Shown: piece after piece, positions 7,468 to 16,301 of the stretch
How the letters are laid out: each line of letters starts with the position of its first letter
How positions within the stretch are numbered: position 1 is the stretch's first letter
NCBI GenBank assembly: GCA_023384415.1
Contig: JAHDWJ010000028.1
Location: 19,127 to 83,126 of the forward strand
Direction: 5' to 3'
DNA from: Anaerolineae bacterium
GTDB lineage: Bacteria > Chloroflexota > Anaerolineae > Promineifilales > Promineifilaceae
DNA: 64,000 bases
Notes under the pieces: generated by a model
Database searches by the model: none
Seen by the model: the letters and a program-made list of their open reading frames with translations, nothing else
What the model was told of the DNA's origin: nothing
Position numbers and translations under genes: made by a program

Positions 7468-9036
7468 TTAATCTACAACAGTCTGGCTTTGCTCTTTCAT
7501 GTATTGCTGGATGTAATAGAAGCTGCCAGCCGCCTTGCCGGTTGAGCCGCTCCCTTTCCAGCCACCAAACGATTGGTAGCCCGGCCAGGCTCCAGTAGTG
7601 GCCCCGCTTTCACGGTTGACGTATACCACCCCAGCTTCGATATTGTCCAGGAACCATTGAACTTCTGCTTCGTCTTCACCAAAGAAACCGGCGGTCAGGC
7701 CATATTCCACATCGTTGGCCTTTTTCATGGCCTCGTTCAGGTCATCATACCCGGCGACGGTGACGATAGGCAGGAACATCTCTTGTTTCCACAGGCGATG
7801 ATCTTCGGGCAGGTTGTCCACGATGGTCGGAGCGACATAGTAGCCGTTGCCATCTAAGGTTTTGCCGCCAAAAACGATGTCGCCGTGTTCACGTAGATCG
7901 GCCACAAAATCCTGGTAATCCTTGTAGGCCCATTCGTTGACCACCGGTCCCATCCAGTTTTCTTTCTGGGTGGGATCACCGACGTTAATCTTTTCGGTGA
8001 GGGCCAGGAATTTTTGCATAAACTCATCTTTGACGGAGTTATGGACGTATACGCGGGAGCAGGCGGAGCATTTTTGCCCTTGCAGACCGAAGGCGGAGCG
8101 CATAACCCCCATGGCCGCTTTGTCCAGGTCGGCGTTTTTGCTGATGATGGTGGGGTTTTTGCCCCCCATTTCGGCGATGACGGGGCGGGGGTATTTGCCG
8201 TTAGCGAATTGGCGCAGGATGCCCATGCCCACATCGTAGCTGCCGGTGAAGGTGACACCATCTACTTCGGGGTTGTCAATGATGGTCTGGCCGACTTCGC
8301 GGCCGCCACCGGTCACAAAATTAAATACCCCCGCCGGAACTCCGGCATCACGGAAACATTCGGTGAGGTGCCAGGCGGTGAGGGGGGTATCGCTAGCCGG
8401 TTTGAGGACGACAGCATTGCCAGCGGTGAGGGCAGCCCCAGAAGGTCCCCCGGCCAACGCCCCAGGGAAGTTGAACGGGGAGATGACCGCCCAAACGCCA
8501 TACGGTTTGAGGACGCTGCGATTGTGATGCCGCTCTGTTTCGGAGAGGAGTTTATTGCTAAAGCCGTTGTTTTTTTCCATTGCATCACAGCAGTAGCGGA
8601 TGAGGTCGGCGGTCTCTTCGACATCACCCAGGGCTTCAAGCCGGTTTTTGCCCACTTCCAGGCTCATGGCTGCGCCCATGTAGAAGAGCCGTTCGCTGAT
8701 GAGGTCGGCGGCTTTACGCATGATAGCCACCCGCTCCTGCCAGGGGGTATCTCGCCAGATGGGCCAGGCAGCTCGCGCGGCCGCGACCGCATCATTAGCG
8801 TCCTGGGCTGTGCCTTTCTGGAAATAACCCAGCACCAGGTTGGTGTCTACCGGGCTAACTTTGGGAAATGCTTTTTCCCCCATGCGCTCCTCACCACCGA
8901 TGAGCATAGGGTAGGTTTTACCGGCGTTGGCTTTCACTTCAGCCACTGCTTCATCAAAATATTCATGCAGCAGCGGATCAGGGCTGGCGAGGGTAGAGTA
9001 AGTGACTTTAATAAATTTACGGGGTTTGTCAGACAT
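7468..9036 (-). CDS. L-glutamate gamma-semialdehyde (1-pyrroline-5-carboxylate) dehydrogenase
   Basis: 522 residues. Aldehyde dehydrogenase landmarks are SPFNFPGALAGGPSGAAL (NAD-binding approach), VDGVTFTGSYDVG (the glycine loop), AEMGGKNPTII (general-base Glu) and QGQKCSACSRVYVH, whose Cys is the nucleophile. The length and the N-terminal YPMLIGGEERM segment match the RocA/PutA-type P5C dehydrogenases. The reaction is oxidation of glutamate semialdehyde to glutamate with NAD, the last step of proline, hydroxyproline-derived and ornithine breakdown. AGGAGG sits just upstream of ATG 9036 and a TTTAAC-17-TATAAT promoter lies at 9198-9226. The dehydratase for trans-3-hydroxyproline lies next upstream on the same strand, which fits: that enzyme makes a precursor of proline, and this one finishes proline degradation. 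Confidence 0.88.
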   Translation of the reverse strand: MSDKPRKFIKVTYSTLASPDPLLHEYFDEAVAEVKANAGKTYPMLIGGEERMGEKAFPKVSPVDTNLVLGYFQKGTAQDANDAVAAARAAWPIWRDTPWQERVAIMRKAADLISERLFYMGAAMSLEVGKNRLEALGDVEETADLIRYCCDAMEKNNGFSNKLLSETERHHNRSVLKPYGVWAVISPFNFPGALAGGPSGAALTAGNAVVLKPASDTPLTAWHLTECFRDAGVPAGVFNFVTGGGREVGQTIIDNPEVDGVTFTGSYDVGMGILRQFANGKYPRPVIAEMGGKNPTIISKNADLDKAAMGVMRSAFGLQGQKCSACSRVYVHNSVKDEFMQKFLALTEKINVGDPTQKENWMGPVVNEWAYKDYQDFVADLREHGDIVFGGKTLDGNGYYVAPTIVDNLPEDHRLWKQEMFLPIVTVAGYDDLNEAMKKANDVEYGLTAGFFGEDEAEVQWFLDNIEAGVVYVNRESGATTGAWPGYQSFGGWKGSGSTGKAAGSFYYIQQYMKEQSQTVVD

Positions 9037-9197
9037 TATGTGCCTCCTAAAAGGGAAATAGGGATGGTATCCTGCCCTGCCTGATGCTGGTTTCAGCCTG
9101 GTGCGTGTGATCTAGTTGTCACTCGTGTTTAGCGGGGAAACCCGAAGGATGCGAGGGCCGGGGCAGGTCAGTTGGAAAATTGCCGAAACCAATGGGT

Positions 9198-9226
9198 ATT
9201 ATACCTGGATCGGGCAACAGGTTAAA
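9198..9226 (-). promoter_or_regulatory. Candidate sigma-70 promoter for the P5C dehydrogenase gene
   Basis: On the minus strand TTTAAC (9221-9226) and TATAAT (9198-9203) are 17 bases apart, leaving an untranslated leader of about 150 bases before ATG 9036. No operator is obvious. Confidence 0.45.
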
Positions 9227-9240
9227 ACAGCGGGGGGGAA

Positions 9241-9273
9241 TTATGAGGGATGAATTATGAAGGATGAAGGACG
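9241..9273. repeat. Short-word repeat (GATGAATTATGAAGG type)
   Basis: Two overlapping GGATGAA-type words between the dehydratase stop and the P5C dehydrogenase promoter. They share a 15-base word with the repeat at 7402-7462, so the dehydrogenase gene is bracketed by related repeats. Confidence 0.6.
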
Positions 9274-9298
9274 GCCGCTAACCTCTACTACGCCGTTT

Positions 9299-10318
9299 TC
9301 AGCGAATCAGGAAGCCATGGCGCAGGGGATCGGTGGGATCAATGAGGAGTTGGTTGCGGCCGCAAATATATGCCATTCCCTCTACTTGGGGAATCACAGC
9401 CTGGTATGGGCCAAAGGGGGTCGCAGCGTGGACAGAACCGATGAAGGTGGTACCCAGAATACTTTCCACCACAAACGGCTCATTCAGCCCAATCTCCCCT
9501 CTGGCAAAATGTAGGGCTGCCCGTGCGCTCACCCCCGTTCCGGTGGGGCTGCGGTCTAACTCCCCCTCGGCGAAGATACAGACGTTACGGCTGTGATGGG
9601 CAGGGTTATGGGCGGCCCCGACAAAAATGGTGCCATATAGAAAAGCCAGGTCAGGATCAAACGGGTGGGTGAGAGGCAGGGCGGCCATGACCGCTTGTTT
9701 GATCCGCATCCCCACGTCAATCAAAGTCCGGGCATTGGCTACATCTAACTGTACCCCCAATTCATCCGCCTGGACAAAGGCATAGTAGGCTCCACCAAAA
9801 GCGACATCATAGCGCACCTGGCCCACCCCAGGGACATTTACCACCTGATCCAGGGCAAAGACGTAAGAGGGTACATTGTGGAAGTAGACGGTGGTGACGC
9901 GGCCGCGTTCTCTGGTGGCATAGGCGGTGACGCGGCCGGCCGGGGTATCCATCTTAATCACCGCCGGTTCACCGGGCACCCGGATCATCCCCGTAGCCAA
10001 TGCCACTACCGCCAGCCCAATCACCCCATGACCACACATGGTACTGAACCCTTCATTGTGCAAAAACAGCACCCCCAACGTGCCATCAGGCGTAACCGGC
10101 TCAGTGACAATACAGCCATACATATCCGCATGACCGCGAGGTTCCCACATCAAGGCCCGGCGCAGATGATCCCACTGCTCATGGGCATATCGCCGTTTCG
10201 CCAGGATGGTATCCCCAGGCAAAGTGGGGAAACCCTCGACAATCACCCGCAGCGGCTCCCCCGCCGTGTGGGCATCAATCGTGGTAATAAGCTGCCAATC
10301 ATCCGGGGGCTGCCACAT
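9299..10318 (-). CDS. trans-3-hydroxy-L-proline dehydratase (proline racemase family)
   Basis: 339 residues from ATG 10318 (the frame is open to TTG 10330, which overlaps the upstream gene). The family's first catalytic Cys is present in STMCGHGVIGL. The second catalytic position, Cys in proline racemase and 4-hydroxyproline epimerase (DRSPCGTG), is Thr here: DRSPTGTGVSAR. The Cys/Thr pair is the mark of trans-3-hydroxy-L-proline dehydratases such as human L3HYPDH. The product, delta-1-pyrroline-2-carboxylate, is reduced to proline by a separate reductase not found in this window. The neighbouring P5C dehydrogenase supports a role in hydroxyproline or proline degradation. A substrate test would decide between this and a divergent racemase. 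Confidence 0.83.
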   Translation of the reverse strand: MWQPPDDWQLITTIDAHTAGEPLRVIVEGFPTLPGDTILAKRRYAHEQWDHLRRALMWEPRGHADMYGCIVTEPVTPDGTLGVLFLHNEGFSTMCGHGVIGLAVVALATGMIRVPGEPAVIKMDTPAGRVTAYATRERGRVTTVYFHNVPSYVFALDQVVNVPGVGQVRYDVAFGGAYYAFVQADELGVQLDVANARTLIDVGMRIKQAVMAALPLTHPFDPDLAFLYGTIFVGAAHNPAHHSRNVCIFAEGELDRSPTGTGVSARAALHFARGEIGLNEPFVVESILGTTFIGSVHAATPFGPYQAVIPQVEGMAYICGRNQLLIDPTDPLRHGFLIR

Positions 10319-10319
10319 C

Positions 10320-10916
10320 TTATAAACCAATCCCCTTAACGCCTAATTTCTGGATTATCTCAGCACAGCTTTCTTCAGGCGTTTTATCTTTTGTGTATAT
10401 GACCATTGTGGCCAGGCGGTGATTTGACGGATGCCGCACAAACTGTTCGTTCACCGCCAATAGGGTGGTATCAACTTCTTCTACTCCTTCATCCTTGAGC
10501 ATCTGAACAAATCGGGCATTCAATATTGCAACCGACTCATCTAGATCAGGGGATGGCAGCAGCAGGATGATATGGTCATACGGAGCCAACGCCTGTTGCA
10601 CACGAGCAAATAGCTGCTCATCTTCATACACAGAGTGGCCGGCCCCAAAATCAATAATCCCTTCTGAATAATCGGCCAGCATTCTTTCCACCGCATGGGC
10701 CTCAAACGGTTTCCAATAACGTATCAGCCCTGGTTTTCCTTGATCAGAATTGGCGATTGCGGCTGCTACCGTGGTGTCATAACCGATCTCAGCGTAATAA
10801 TCCCAACGTTTTTCATCTAGCGAATGTTGGGGCAGGTTCAACTTTTGCGCTAACAGCTCACCGATGGTGCTTTTGCCCGCGCTCATGGGTCCGATCAGAA
10901 TAATAGGTGAGTCCAT
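10320..10916 (-). CDS. Shikimate-kinase-like P-loop NTPase
   Basis: 198 residues. The Walker A loop is GPMSAGKST at residues 8-16, in the short form and position of shikimate and gluconate kinases. The following SLDEKRWDYYAE and DFGAGHSVYED segments sit where substrate-binding residues lie in shikimate kinase (the Asp after the first helix, the GGG/GAG loop). The C-terminal half differs from authentic AroK, and no other shikimate genes are nearby, so the substrate is uncertain. The stop lies just before the hydroxyproline dehydratase start, so they are co-transcribed. Confidence 0.7.
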   Translation of the reverse strand: MDSPIILIGPMSAGKSTIGELLAQKLNLPQHSLDEKRWDYYAEIGYDTTVAAAIANSDQGKPGLIRYWKPFEAHAVERMLADYSEGIIDFGAGHSVYEDEQLFARVQQALAPYDHIILLLPSPDLDESVAILNARFVQMLKDEGVEEVDTTLLAVNEQFVRHPSNHRLATMVIYTKDKTPEESCAEIIQKLGVKGIGL

Positions 10917-10925
10917 CCTGTATGC

Positions 10926-12350
10926 CTATAACATGTGTTCAATGATGCCGGTTGAGCCGCCGCCTTCGGCGCGCAAGGCCCAATCGTGCCAGCCGCTGCC
11001 GGAGATGATGTAGTAGAAAGCTGCCCCTACGCCGGGTATTTCGTTGCACAGTTGGTAAAACTTCTTGGCCTGTCGCCCTTTTTCTACGGCTGAAACTTTA
11101 GGCTGGCCGTTGCCAAATTCGGTGATAAAGAGCAGTTTGTTGGGCCAGCGGCGGCGGTACTCTTTGACAATGCCAATGCTGCTGGTCTGTAATTCGTTCC
11201 AATCAGAATAGTAAGCATGAATGCAGATAAAATCGGCTGCCTGCAATCCGGCTTCGGCTTGTTGCAAAAATGAGGTGTCATTTTGCCGCCAGCCGCTGTC
11301 ATGGCCATATTGGTAAGCGGTATCTGGCCCAGGGGAGAGCCCCGGAAAGCCGATGAGAATGCCGGGGAATCGCTGTTTCAGTTTGCGCTGTCCTTCGATG
11401 AAAAATTGGGCAAATTCATAGCCGTTGGCCCAAGAGCCATTTACACCGCGTGCCCGCAGCCCTTCGCCAGTCAGGTTAGGTTCGTTGTGGAACTCGAAAT
11501 ATTGCACCCCTGCCCGCACAAGCTGCTCCATATCAGGGATGGTGGCTTTGAGGAAATCGTCCACCGAAAGGTTGCGCTCCCCCCAGGATTCAAAGAGGCG
11601 GCATAGGGTGAACTGGGCCCGGTACCGTTTGACATCTTCTGGGCTGACGCCGGTGGTGACTTTGATGGCCTCGAAGCGGCCGGCCGCCAGCAAAATGTCT
11701 CCTGGCTCGGCATGGCGGTTGGCCCGGTCGTGAATCCCTTTGAGGCAGCGACCAAATGGCCAGGGGGGGCCGGTGTATTCTCCCTGGGGGGTAGACGGGG
11801 TAGATGGGGCGGTTGGCGGTGGGGTTGGGGGGGTAGGTGTGATCGGAGTGGTGGGTGTGGTGGGTATGGTCGGCACGGCTGGGGTAGTTGGGGCGCCAAT
11901 TTGGGTGAGAAACCACGCGGCCGCGAACCCTTGAACCCCATTTTCCGCCTGTACCTTGAGCCACATCCCCTGTTGGCCTAATTTTGCTTTAACGGCACTG
12001 GCATCATCCAAAACTACCAGCCGTTCCCCCGGCATAGCCATGTGCAGCTCTTTACCCGTGACCGGTTGTTCCCGCAGCCATAGGCCGTAAGAGGTGGTTG
12101 GGGTGAGGAAGATGGGGCGATATTGCAGTTTAACCAGCCACGCGGCCGCGAACCCGTGAACGCCATTGGGGGTCTGGATTCGCAGCCATTGCCCCATTTG
12201 CCCGATTTTTGCTTCCGCCTGTTCCATTGGCTCCAGGAGATACATGGCTTCTCCCGGATAAACCCCATCCACACGATCAAAATGCACCCCGGCCCCGGCG
12301 CGAATGTTCAGATCAGCCGTTGGCGTAAGAATCACACGGGTCTCAACCAT
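10926..12350 (-). CDS. Tandem SH3-like domains plus GH-clan TIM-barrel protein
   Basis: 474 residues. Residues 1-75 and 76-150 are two bacterial SH3-like modules: each has the NIRAGAGVHFDRV or LWLREQPVTG start and ends with a conserved WLRIQTPNGVHGFAAAWLV / WLKVQAENGVQGFAAAWFL. A Pro/Thr-rich linker spans about 153-190. The rest is a glycoside-hydrolase-like barrel: EFHNEPNL gives a candidate acid/base Glu at the end of strand 4 and LFITEFGNG a candidate nucleophile Glu at the end of strand 7, the arrangement of clan GH-A. No signal peptide is seen at the predicted start, which is odd for a cell-wall type protein. Substrate unknown; a lysozyme-like or cellulase-like activity is possible. It contains two GCGGCCGC octamers, both encoding the AAA of the FAAAW repeats. 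Confidence 0.72.
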   Translation of the reverse strand: MVETRVILTPTADLNIRAGAGVHFDRVDGVYPGEAMYLLEPMEQAEAKIGQMGQWLRIQTPNGVHGFAAAWLVKLQYRPIFLTPTTSYGLWLREQPVTGKELHMAMPGERLVVLDDASAVKAKLGQQGMWLKVQAENGVQGFAAAWFLTQIGAPTTPAVPTIPTTPTTPITPTPPTPPPTAPSTPSTPQGEYTGPPWPFGRCLKGIHDRANRHAEPGDILLAAGRFEAIKVTTGVSPEDVKRYRAQFTLCRLFESWGERNLSVDDFLKATIPDMEQLVRAGVQYFEFHNEPNLTGEGLRARGVNGSWANGYEFAQFFIEGQRKLKQRFPGILIGFPGLSPGPDTAYQYGHDSGWRQNDTSFLQQAEAGLQAADFICIHAYYSDWNELQTSSIGIVKEYRRRWPNKLLFITEFGNGQPKVSAVEKGRQAKKFYQLCNEIPGVGAAFYYIISGSGWHDWALRAEGGGSTGIIEHML

Positions 12351-12416
12351 GAGGCACTCCTTTGGGAACGATAGAATTTAAGGTTTACGATTTATGATTG
12401 AGTCCAATGAAAAAAG

Positions 12417-12476
12417 CCACGAATTTCACGAATTAACATGAATGTTTCTCTGGTAACTTTGCGTCTTCGCGTCTCT
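12417..12476. repeat. Dispersed repeat words: CACGAATT and GCGTCTTCGC types
   Basis: Intergenic. GCCACGAATTTCACGAATT is shared in form with 62338-62381; the following CTTTGCGTCTTCGCGTCTC resembles the repeat within the serS leader (16436-16508). No coding potential was seen between 12351 and 12530. Confidence 0.6.
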
Positions 12477-12530
12477 ACACGACCTTTTTTCAGTAGAATC
12501 ATGATTGCTTTATTATTCACTCGCTAATGA

Positions 12531-13187
12531 TTACGGCGTTTCTGGTGTAGGTGTACCGGGATAAATGAGGAACGCGGCCGCGACCCAGCCTTGATTGCCT
12601 GCCGGGGTCAACACTTCTTGCCAGACCAGTTCATCAACTGTAACCACTCCTGACAATAAAATTAAGCTCGATTGATGAGACAGAAGCTCAACTTGTTCGG
12701 TACCACCGGGGGCTTCACGCAAATATAACCCATTTGGACTGTTGACGAAAGCGGTTGGTGGGGGTGTCACTGTAGGTGTGGCTGTCTCCGTTGGTGTGGG
12801 GGACGGGGTGAATGCTGGGTTGGTGGGGGTCGCCGTTATTTCTCCCGGCCCCGGTGAGGCCGTCTGGGTAGGGGTGGGGGTGAGGGTCAGGGTGGGTGAT
12901 GGGGATGGCGTTGGGGCGAGGGTGGGCGTAGGCGTAGGGGTTGGCATCTGGCTCATGGCCAGAGCTGAAACACCGTATAAGCCTATGCAAGCCAACGCGC
13001 CGATAAGAAAAATGAATCCAGCTAACCCGTACCGATGGCTGTATTGGCGCAATGTTTGCCGTTCAAAGCCATACATCTGCCGCCGGGCACGGCTGCCACT
13101 CTGAACGGTTTGCAGGAGCAAAATGACCGCCACAAAAAAGCAAAATCCAGCCAATATAGGGGCAATGCTGTTGATGAATACGACCAT
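12531..13187 (-). CDS. Membrane-anchored SH3-domain protein
   Basis: 218 residues. Two hydrophobic segments (about residues 5-27 and 55-78: IAPILAGFCFFVAVILLLQ and GFIFLIGALACIGLYGVSAL) flank a basic, Arg-rich cytoplasmic loop. A long Pro/Thr repeat spacer (about 82-145) follows and ends in a bacterial SH3-like domain (NSPNGLYLREAPGGTEQVELL ... VWQEVLTP...QGWVAAAFL). The topology places the SH3 domain outside the membrane, where it may bind peptidoglycan. Function beyond that is unknown. The repeated ACCCCTACCCC-type codons of the spacer are tandem-repeat prone. Confidence 0.7.
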   Translation of the reverse strand: MVVFINSIAPILAGFCFFVAVILLLQTVQSGSRARRQMYGFERQTLRQYSHRYGLAGFIFLIGALACIGLYGVSALAMSQMPTPTPTPTLAPTPSPSPTLTLTPTPTQTASPGPGEITATPTNPAFTPSPTPTETATPTVTPPPTAFVNSPNGLYLREAPGGTEQVELLSHQSSLILLSGVVTVDELVWQEVLTPAGNQGWVAAAFLIYPGTPTPETP

Positions 13188-13212
13188 TTTAGTTTATTGA
13201 CGATTGGCGACT

Positions 13213-14667
13213 TTATATTGACGATTCGTGGGTGCTATCTCGTTTGACTTCTTGCCACAGTTCGTCCAGAGCGGCAAAACCAAGCTGGGTGAGGTCGCGG
13301 CCGCGTGCCTGGGCCAGGTGTTCCAGTGCCCGGAACCGTTGGCTGAAACGTAAATTGGTTTCCCGTAGGGCGGTTTCGGCATCTATACCCAGCCAACGAG
13401 CCAGATTGACCAACACAAACAGTATATCACCAAATTCGGCGATCCGTTCGGTGGGGGTCGCGGCCGCGTGCAATTCCTGAATTTCCTCGTCCAACTTCGC
13501 CCACACCCCGCTCACATCTGGCCAATCAAACCCCACTTTGCTCACCCGATCTTGAATTTTTTGGGAGCGGGCCAGGGCCGGTAGGGATAGGGGGATATTG
13601 TCCAGGGGTGACTGGGGCGCGGCCGCTTTCTCGCCCGCCTTGATCTGTTCCCAGTTTCGCACCACCTCAGCACTATCAGCCACCTGCCAATCTCCCCAAA
13701 CGTGGGGATGACGCCGCTTGAGCTTTTGATCAATGTCGGCCAGCACATCAGTCAGCTTAAAAAGCTCCTCTTCGGCGGCCATCTGCACCTGCATAACAAT
13801 ATGGTACAGCAAATCACCCAATTCTTCACGCAAGCCATCAGGATCATCTGCATCCAGGGCTTCTAACAGTTCACTGGTTTCTTCTAGTAGGCCAGAACGC
13901 ATAGATTGGGGAGTCTGCTCCTGATCCCAGGGGCAGCCCCCAGGGGCGCGTAAGGTGGCAACCGTTTCGGCCAGAGCCGCCAGGGTGCTGGGCAGCGGGA
14001 GTGGTGGCAGATACAGGCTGGTCAGGTGGGCAGTGTGGGGGGTGCGGTCTATCTCATACAGAGGCATCCGGGTCACACTCTGCTCTACTGTGCCTGCTCC
14101 ATGTACCAAAAAAACAGCATGTTCATCTGGGTAAATGCCCATCAAGTTCAATTTTAATTCGCTGGCGATATGCTGATTGTACACCTGCCCAATCAAGAGG
14201 GGAGCGTTAGGGTTGAAGGTAGGATAATGTAAGGCGTTGATCTCCAGGGCATCATACAGTTGTAAGCCGTTTAACCCATCCACGGCCAAAGCCGCCAGAG
14301 TGGGTTCAACAAAGCTTAGCCCGGAAATGATGGTAACGGGAATATCTGCCTGGTTGGCGGCCGCGACAATTCCCGTCACCGTTGCTTCACCCATAAAGGG
14401 ATGGCCAGGCACGGCATACACCACATCCCCTGCCTGGCCTAGCTGGACAATTTGGGCCACGATGGTTTCATACACCTGGGCGAAATCATCAGCCGTGTCA
14501 TACAGAGGATCGAAGCTGTGCCGTTCTCCGTTCTGGGGCAAATCGGCTACCGCCGGGTGGTGGCTGGTACGTAGATAAAGTGGGTTCGCGGCCGCGAGGA
14601 TCTCCCACGCCTGCCGCGTCAACAAACGGCCATCTCCCGGCCCCAAACCAACGATTGTGATCGCCAT
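13213..14667 (-). CDS. mazG: MazG-family NTP pyrophosphohydrolase fused to tetrapyrrole-methylase-like domain (YabN type)
   Basis: 484 residues. The N-terminal 200 residues form a SAM-dependent tetrapyrrole methylase fold (ITIVGLGPGDGRLLT, YAVPGHPFMGEATV, IISGLSFVEPTLAALA). Two MazG modules follow. The first (about 225-320) has CPWDQEQTPQSM and the metal-binding EETSELLEALD ... LREELGDLLYH pattern (ExxE12-28ExxD). The second (about 370-460) is shorter, with LDEEIQEL and EFGDILFVLVNLAR. The same fusion is known as YabN in Bacillus. MazG enzymes hydrolyse NTPs or dNTPs to NMP and pyrophosphate, cleaning up aberrant nucleotides. It ends near an SH3 membrane protein and begins about 26 bases after serS on the same strand. 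Confidence 0.88.
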   Translation of the reverse strand: MAITIVGLGPGDGRLLTRQAWEILAAANPLYLRTSHHPAVADLPQNGERHSFDPLYDTADDFAQVYETIVAQIVQLGQAGDVVYAVPGHPFMGEATVTGIVAAANQADIPVTIISGLSFVEPTLAALAVDGLNGLQLYDALEINALHYPTFNPNAPLLIGQVYNQHIASELKLNLMGIYPDEHAVFLVHGAGTVEQSVTRMPLYEIDRTPHTAHLTSLYLPPLPLPSTLAALAETVATLRAPGGCPWDQEQTPQSMRSGLLEETSELLEALDADDPDGLREELGDLLYHIVMQVQMAAEEELFKLTDVLADIDQKLKRRHPHVWGDWQVADSAEVVRNWEQIKAGEKAAAPQSPLDNIPLSLPALARSQKIQDRVSKVGFDWPDVSGVWAKLDEEIQELHAAATPTERIAEFGDILFVLVNLARWLGIDAETALRETNLRFSQRFRALEHLAQARGRDLTQLGFAALDELWQEVKRDSTHESSI

Positions 14668-14693
14668 ATGATTTCCTTGCGCGCAAACTCACT

Positions 14694-16061
14694 TCACTTA
14701 ATCAGTTCAGCCCCACCCAAATACGGCCGCAGAACTTCGGGCACGATAATGCTGCCATCGGCCTGCTGGTTATTTTCGATGAGGCCGATCATCACCCGGG
14801 GCAAGGCCAGACCGCTGGCATTCAGGGTATGGACAAACTGTATTTTACCCCCATCGGCGGGTCGGAACTTGACATTGGCCCGGCGGGCCTGAAAATCTTC
14901 ACAGTTGCTAATGGAGCTAACTTCTAGCCATTCTCCACACCCGGCGGCCCAAATTTCGATGTCGTAAGTTTTAGCGGCCGCGTAGCTAATATCCCCCGTT
15001 GCCAGCTCCACCAGTCGGTAGGGAAACCCCAACGCCTCACAAATATCTACCGCGTGCTGCTTCATCTGCTCCAGCGTCTCATAACTTTTATCCGGGTGGA
15101 CAAACTGGTACATCTCCACCTTGTCAAACTGGTGTCCTCGCTTAATGCCACGGACATCTTTGCCCGCGCTCATCTTCTCCCGCCGGAAGCAAGGGGTATA
15201 AGCGACATATTGGATGGGTAAAGCCGCCTCATCTAAAATTTCATCCCGATGCACATTGGTTAGGGCAATCTCCGCCGTGCCCAGGAGCATAAAATCTTCT
15301 TCCGCGTCTCGGTAAATGTTATCGAAAAATTTGGGCAATTGTCCGGCAGCCTCGAAATTTTGCGCCCGGACGATAAACGGGGGATACATTTCCGTATACC
15401 CATGCTGATTCCCATGAAAATCGAGCATGAACTGAATCAACGCCCGCTGTAAGCGTGATCCCCAGCCACGTAAAAGATAAAAGCGGCTGCCGCTAATTTT
15501 GACCCCGCGCTCGAAATCAATCATGCCCAACTGTGGCCCCAGCTCCCAGTGTGGTTTAGGGGTAAAATCGAATCGGGGAATGGCAGCACCCTGGGGGTCA
15601 TGGTGAACATTATGGCTTTCATCCGGCCCGGTTGGGGTGGTGGGGTGAGGGATGTTGGGTACCCAGAGCATATTTTGCCGTAACTCGGCTTCCACCTGGC
15701 GCAGCTCTTCGGTCAGGGCGTCAATGCGGTCGCCAAGCTGGCCCGTCTCTTCTTTAGCCTGGTCGGCGTTGGCCTGCATGGCCATTACCTGGGTGCGTAA
15801 CCCTGCCACCGGTTGGCCTACATCTTGCCCGGCTTCAGCCCGCTGCAAATCGGTGGTCAGCTTTTTTAAGCTGCCCAACCAACGGCCAATCTGCTTTGAG
15901 GCTTCGTTCCGTTGGCGGCGCAATTGTTCAACTTCCTGCAAAATTTCCCGGCGGCGGTTATCTCCGGCCACAATGGCCTCAATAGGAGCAGTGTCGTTGC
16001 GTCGGGCAACCTGCTCTTTGACCCATTCCGGTTTCTGACGAATGATGTTGATGTCTAACAT
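14694..16061 (-). CDS. serS: Seryl-tRNA synthetase
   Basis: 455 residues. An N-terminal antiparallel coiled coil (about 25-110) with the DINIIRQKPEWV start precedes the class II catalytic core. Motif 2 is PCFRREKMSAGKDVRGIKRGHQF and motif 3 is GLALPRVMIGLIENNQQ with the conserved Arg. The active-site TAEIALTNVHRDEIL and EVSSISNCEDFQARR segments are specific for SerRS. It charges tRNA-Ser with serine in the cytoplasm. Expression is almost certainly controlled by the T-box leader at 16302-16647, with a strong promoter at 16654-16682. A 35-residue membrane protein is encoded between the leader terminator and serS. Confidence 0.95.
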   Translation of the reverse strand: MLDINIIRQKPEWVKEQVARRNDTAPIEAIVAGDNRRREILQEVEQLRRQRNEASKQIGRWLGSLKKLTTDLQRAEAGQDVGQPVAGLRTQVMAMQANADQAKEETGQLGDRIDALTEELRQVEAELRQNMLWVPNIPHPTTPTGPDESHNVHHDPQGAAIPRFDFTPKPHWELGPQLGMIDFERGVKISGSRFYLLRGWGSRLQRALIQFMLDFHGNQHGYTEMYPPFIVRAQNFEAAGQLPKFFDNIYRDAEEDFMLLGTAEIALTNVHRDEILDEAALPIQYVAYTPCFRREKMSAGKDVRGIKRGHQFDKVEMYQFVHPDKSYETLEQMKQHAVDICEALGFPYRLVELATGDISYAAAKTYDIEIWAAGCGEWLEVSSISNCEDFQARRANVKFRPADGGKIQFVHTLNASGLALPRVMIGLIENNQQADGSIIVPEVLRPYLGGAELIK

Positions 16062-16117
16062 AGTGAACCTCTTGAGGCATGATATGTGAGGAATTTTGGA
16101 TCACGTTTCACGCTATT

Positions 16118-16225
16118 TTACTTTTCTCGTTGGGTAATGATGAAATAGATGGCGGCGACCATCATAACCGCCAGCACGATGCCTAAAAAACAAACTAGAA
16201 TGATGGCGATGCCAGATATAGCCAT
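16118..16225 (-). CDS. 35-residue single-span membrane protein in the serS leader operon
   Basis: ATG 16225 to TAA 16118-16120. AAGGAG lies 7 bases upstream of the ATG, one of the best ribosome sites in the window. The product starts AISGIAIILVCFLGIVL and continues AVMMVAAIYFII before a short basic-polar tail TQREK: one transmembrane helix of about 27 residues with the C-terminus charged. It sits after the T-box terminator and 57 bases before serS, so it would be transcribed together with serS and be induced by uncharged tRNA-Ser. No known family is recognised. The hydrophobic pattern and ribosome site argue for a real gene. Confidence 0.6.
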   Translation of the reverse strand: MAISGIAIILVCFLGIVLAVMMVAAIYFIITQREK

Positions 16226-16301
16226 AATGTGTCTCCTTGTTTAGTGGGCGAGTTGGCGCGTATGCGCGTGAGCGGTCTCCCAATCTCCCCCTCTCCCAAA
16301 C

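Noticed and set aside
8014-9084. 356-codon open frame on the plus strand opposite the P5C dehydrogenase gene
   Set aside because: It mirrors codon structure of a clear aldehyde dehydrogenase gene and has no recognisable motif or ribosome site.
11712-11981. Gly-rich open frame on the plus strand
   Set aside because: It is the complement of the Pro/Thr linker of the SH3/GH gene.
12742-13104. Val/Gly-rich open frame on the plus strand
   Set aside because: Complement of the Pro/Thr repeat spacer of the SH3 membrane protein.
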